A stretch of 10,346 bases of DNA from Acephala macrosclerotiorum (taxonomy: Eukaryota; Ascomycota; Leotiomycetes; Helotiales; Mollisiaceae): assembly GCA_014904845.1 (NCBI GenBank), contig MU119925.1, positions 2,189 through 12,534 of the forward strand, in the 5' to 3' direction. Below the pieces are notes generated by a model. The model was not told where the DNA came from. It did no database searches and saw only the letters and a program-made list of their open reading frames with translations. Below are positions 8,246 through 10,346 of the stretch, piece by piece; position 1 is the first letter of the stretch, and every line of letters starts with the position of its first letter. The position numbers and the translations under genes were made by a program.

Positions 8246-10346
8246 TATTTTTCTCGATATAATTCGTTTTAATAATTTATTTGTTTATAAATATTAAATA
8301 ATAAATATTTATAATTTTATATTTATAAATTTAAAAATAATTTATTAAAATTTAAAAATAAATTTTTTATTTCGATTAAAAATAATATTATTCGATATTT
8401 TTTATTATAAAATACGAATATTATAATTAGAATTTTAATTTAATTTTTAATTATATATATAATATATTTTAAAATAAATAATTTTTTTTAAAAAATTTAT
8501 AAAATATTAATATTTAATAATTAAAAAAATTAAAAATAAAATTAATTATAATTATTATAAAAAATTTTAATTTAATACGAATTAATTATAAAAAATCGTA
8601 TAATAAAAATTATAAAATTTTATTATAAAAATAATTTAAATAATAAATTAAATATTTAATTAATTTTTTTATTAATTTATAAATTATAAAATTTAATAAT
8701 TTTTATTTTATTTTTTTAAAATTAAAATAATATTTATTATAAATTTTTAAAAAAATATTATAAAATATAATTTTCGAAATATAAAAACGATTAAAATTTT
8801 TATAAAAAATATAAAATAATAAATTATTTTATAAAAAAAATTTATTAATTTATTTTTTTTTAATTAAAATTTTTTAAAATTTTATAAAAATAATAATTTT
8901 TAATATAATTTTTAATAAATTATAATTTGTATTTTAAATTAATAATAATTTTTAAAAATAAATAAAAATTATTTAAAATATTATTTTTAAAAATATTTTT
9001 TAAAAAAATAATTTTAAATTTATTTAAAATATTTAATATAATATTTAATTTTTTTAAAATATTTTTTATTTTGAAATTAAATTAAAAAAAATATTTAAAA
9101 ATCGTAATAAATTTTATATTAATTTTAATAATATTAAAAAAAAATTTAATTATAAATATTTTTTATTATTAAATAATTTATTAAAATTTAAATAAATTAT
9201 TTATTATTTTAAATTATAATTCGAAATTTTTTATAAATATATATTAAATATATTATTTAAAATTTAATAAAATAATAATATTTTTTAATAAAAAAAATAA
9301 ATTTATTTAAAAATAATATAAATTAAAACATAAAAATTAATAAATTAAAAAAATTAAAAATTAAAATATAATTTTAAAATTGTTTTTAAAAATATTAATT
9401 TTAAAAAAAAACGATTTATTTAATAAATAAATTTAAAAAGTTTTTATAATATTTTTTTTTTAATTCGTAAATTTTTATATAATACGTATATAAAAATTTT
9501 ATTTTTTTTATTTTTTTTATAATTTTTTTTTTATATAAATATTATTATAATAATTTTAATATTTATATATAAAATAATATATAAAATTGAAATTAATTTA
9601 TTATTTTTAAATATATTTTTAAAAATTTTAATTATTATTATTCGTTTTTTAATTGTAAATATTTTAAATTTATTTATATAATAATTAAAAAAATAAATTA
9701 ATAAATATTTTAAAAAATTATTTTAAAACGTTTTAAATCGTAATAATAATAATAATTTTATTATAATAATTTTTTTAAATTAAAAATTAATAAAAACTTT
9801 TTAATTTATTAATAATTATAATATAAATTATATTTTTGAAAATTTTTATAAGTTTTTTTTAATATAATATCAAATACGTATTAAAAAATCGTCGTTTTAT
9901 TAATAAATTTTATATTAATAATAAAATAAAATTTTTTTTTTTTTTAATTATTTTTTAAATTATAAATATTAATTAATTAAAAAATATTAATTAAATTATT
10001 TATTTAAATTTATTTTTATTATATATAATATCGAATATTTTATTAATAATTTTTTAATTTTTTATATTAATAAAATATTTATTATTAACGATTTTTATAT
10101 TTTATTAATTTTCGATTAATAAAATTAATATATATAATTCGAATAAAAAATTAATAAAATTTTTATCGATTTAATAAATTATAAATTGATCGATTAATTT
10201 AATAATATTATTAAAAAATAATTAATTATTATTTAATATTTTTTTATTTATCAATATAATAATTTTATTTGAAATTTATTTATTTTTATTCGAAATTAAT
10301 TCGATTATATAATAATTGTTTTTTTTATATTTTTAATATATTTTTA
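8246..10346. other. AT desert right of the island
   Basis: No gene is visible. Composition returns at once to nearly pure A and T with scattered CpG. Leftover G outside CpG (about 12) exceeds leftover C (about 4), mostly in the right half, a weak echo of the 361-4140 bias. T runs are common near 9480-9530 and at 9932-9945. Nothing resembling a conserved domain, a tRNA or a long repeat of the left desert stands out by eye, though such comparison is unreliable in two-letter sequence. Confidence 0.6.

Noticed and set aside
1..10346. Fungal or yeast mitochondrial genome
   Set aside because: There are no respiratory-chain frames, rRNAs, tRNAs or GC clusters in 10 kb, and CpG-only cytosine is not a mitochondrial pattern I know.
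1..10346. Plasmodium, Dictyostelium or anaerobic-fungus intergenic DNA
   Set aside because: These are AT-rich, but I know of no CpG-only cytosine pattern in them, and they would not be expected to hold a sharply bounded island of normal composition. This cannot be fully excluded without a search.

Overview
This window holds no gene I can support. It is almost entirely an extreme AT desert: by counting sample lines, roughly 4-7% G+C. One sharply bounded island of about 750 bp (about 7491-8245) has ordinary composition, roughly 40-45% G+C by line counts. In the desert nearly every remaining C is followed by G, while CpC, CpT and CpA are almost gone. That fits saturating C-to-T mutation on both strands that spared CpG. 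It most resembles the repeat-induced point mutation (RIP) isochores of filamentous ascomycetes (Pezizomycotina), so my best guess is nuclear, non-coding, heterochromatin-like DNA of such a fungus. The species is not identifiable, and which repeats were mutated can no longer be read.

Layout. Positions 1-360 are AT desert with slightly more leftover C than G. Positions 361-4140 are T-leaning desert in which leftover non-CpG G outnumbers non-CpG C about 3 to 1 (my hand count is about 102 to 32). At about 4140 the bias flips: 4141-6100 is A-leaning with leftover C over G (about 23 to 9). This suggests that the two blocks lost cytosines mainly on opposite strands. Positions 6101-7490 are the most eroded, with CpG almost the only G/C left. 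The desert also holds an adjacent direct repeat and perfect 21-bp inverted repeat (5803-5882), a 12-13-bp tandem array (4734-4782), an AAT microsatellite and several short hairpins.

The island (7491-8245) starts and stops within a few tens of bases. It contains nested inverted repeats near its left edge, a degraded inverted match between its left end and its right part, a 16-bp exact direct repeat 316 bp apart that may be part of a duplicated module, short tandem duplications, and a 20-bp-phased CTATTAG motif. It has no convincing reading frame: the longest one, 73 codons, has no ATG. It looks like a small non-autonomous, low-copy or recently inserted element, or a surviving fragment of one, that escaped the mutation of its surroundings. 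Positions 8246-10346 return to the same desert, with a weak surplus of leftover G in the right half.

There is no operon, pathway or RNA gene. What interest there is lies in the mutation pattern and in the repeat architecture of the island.
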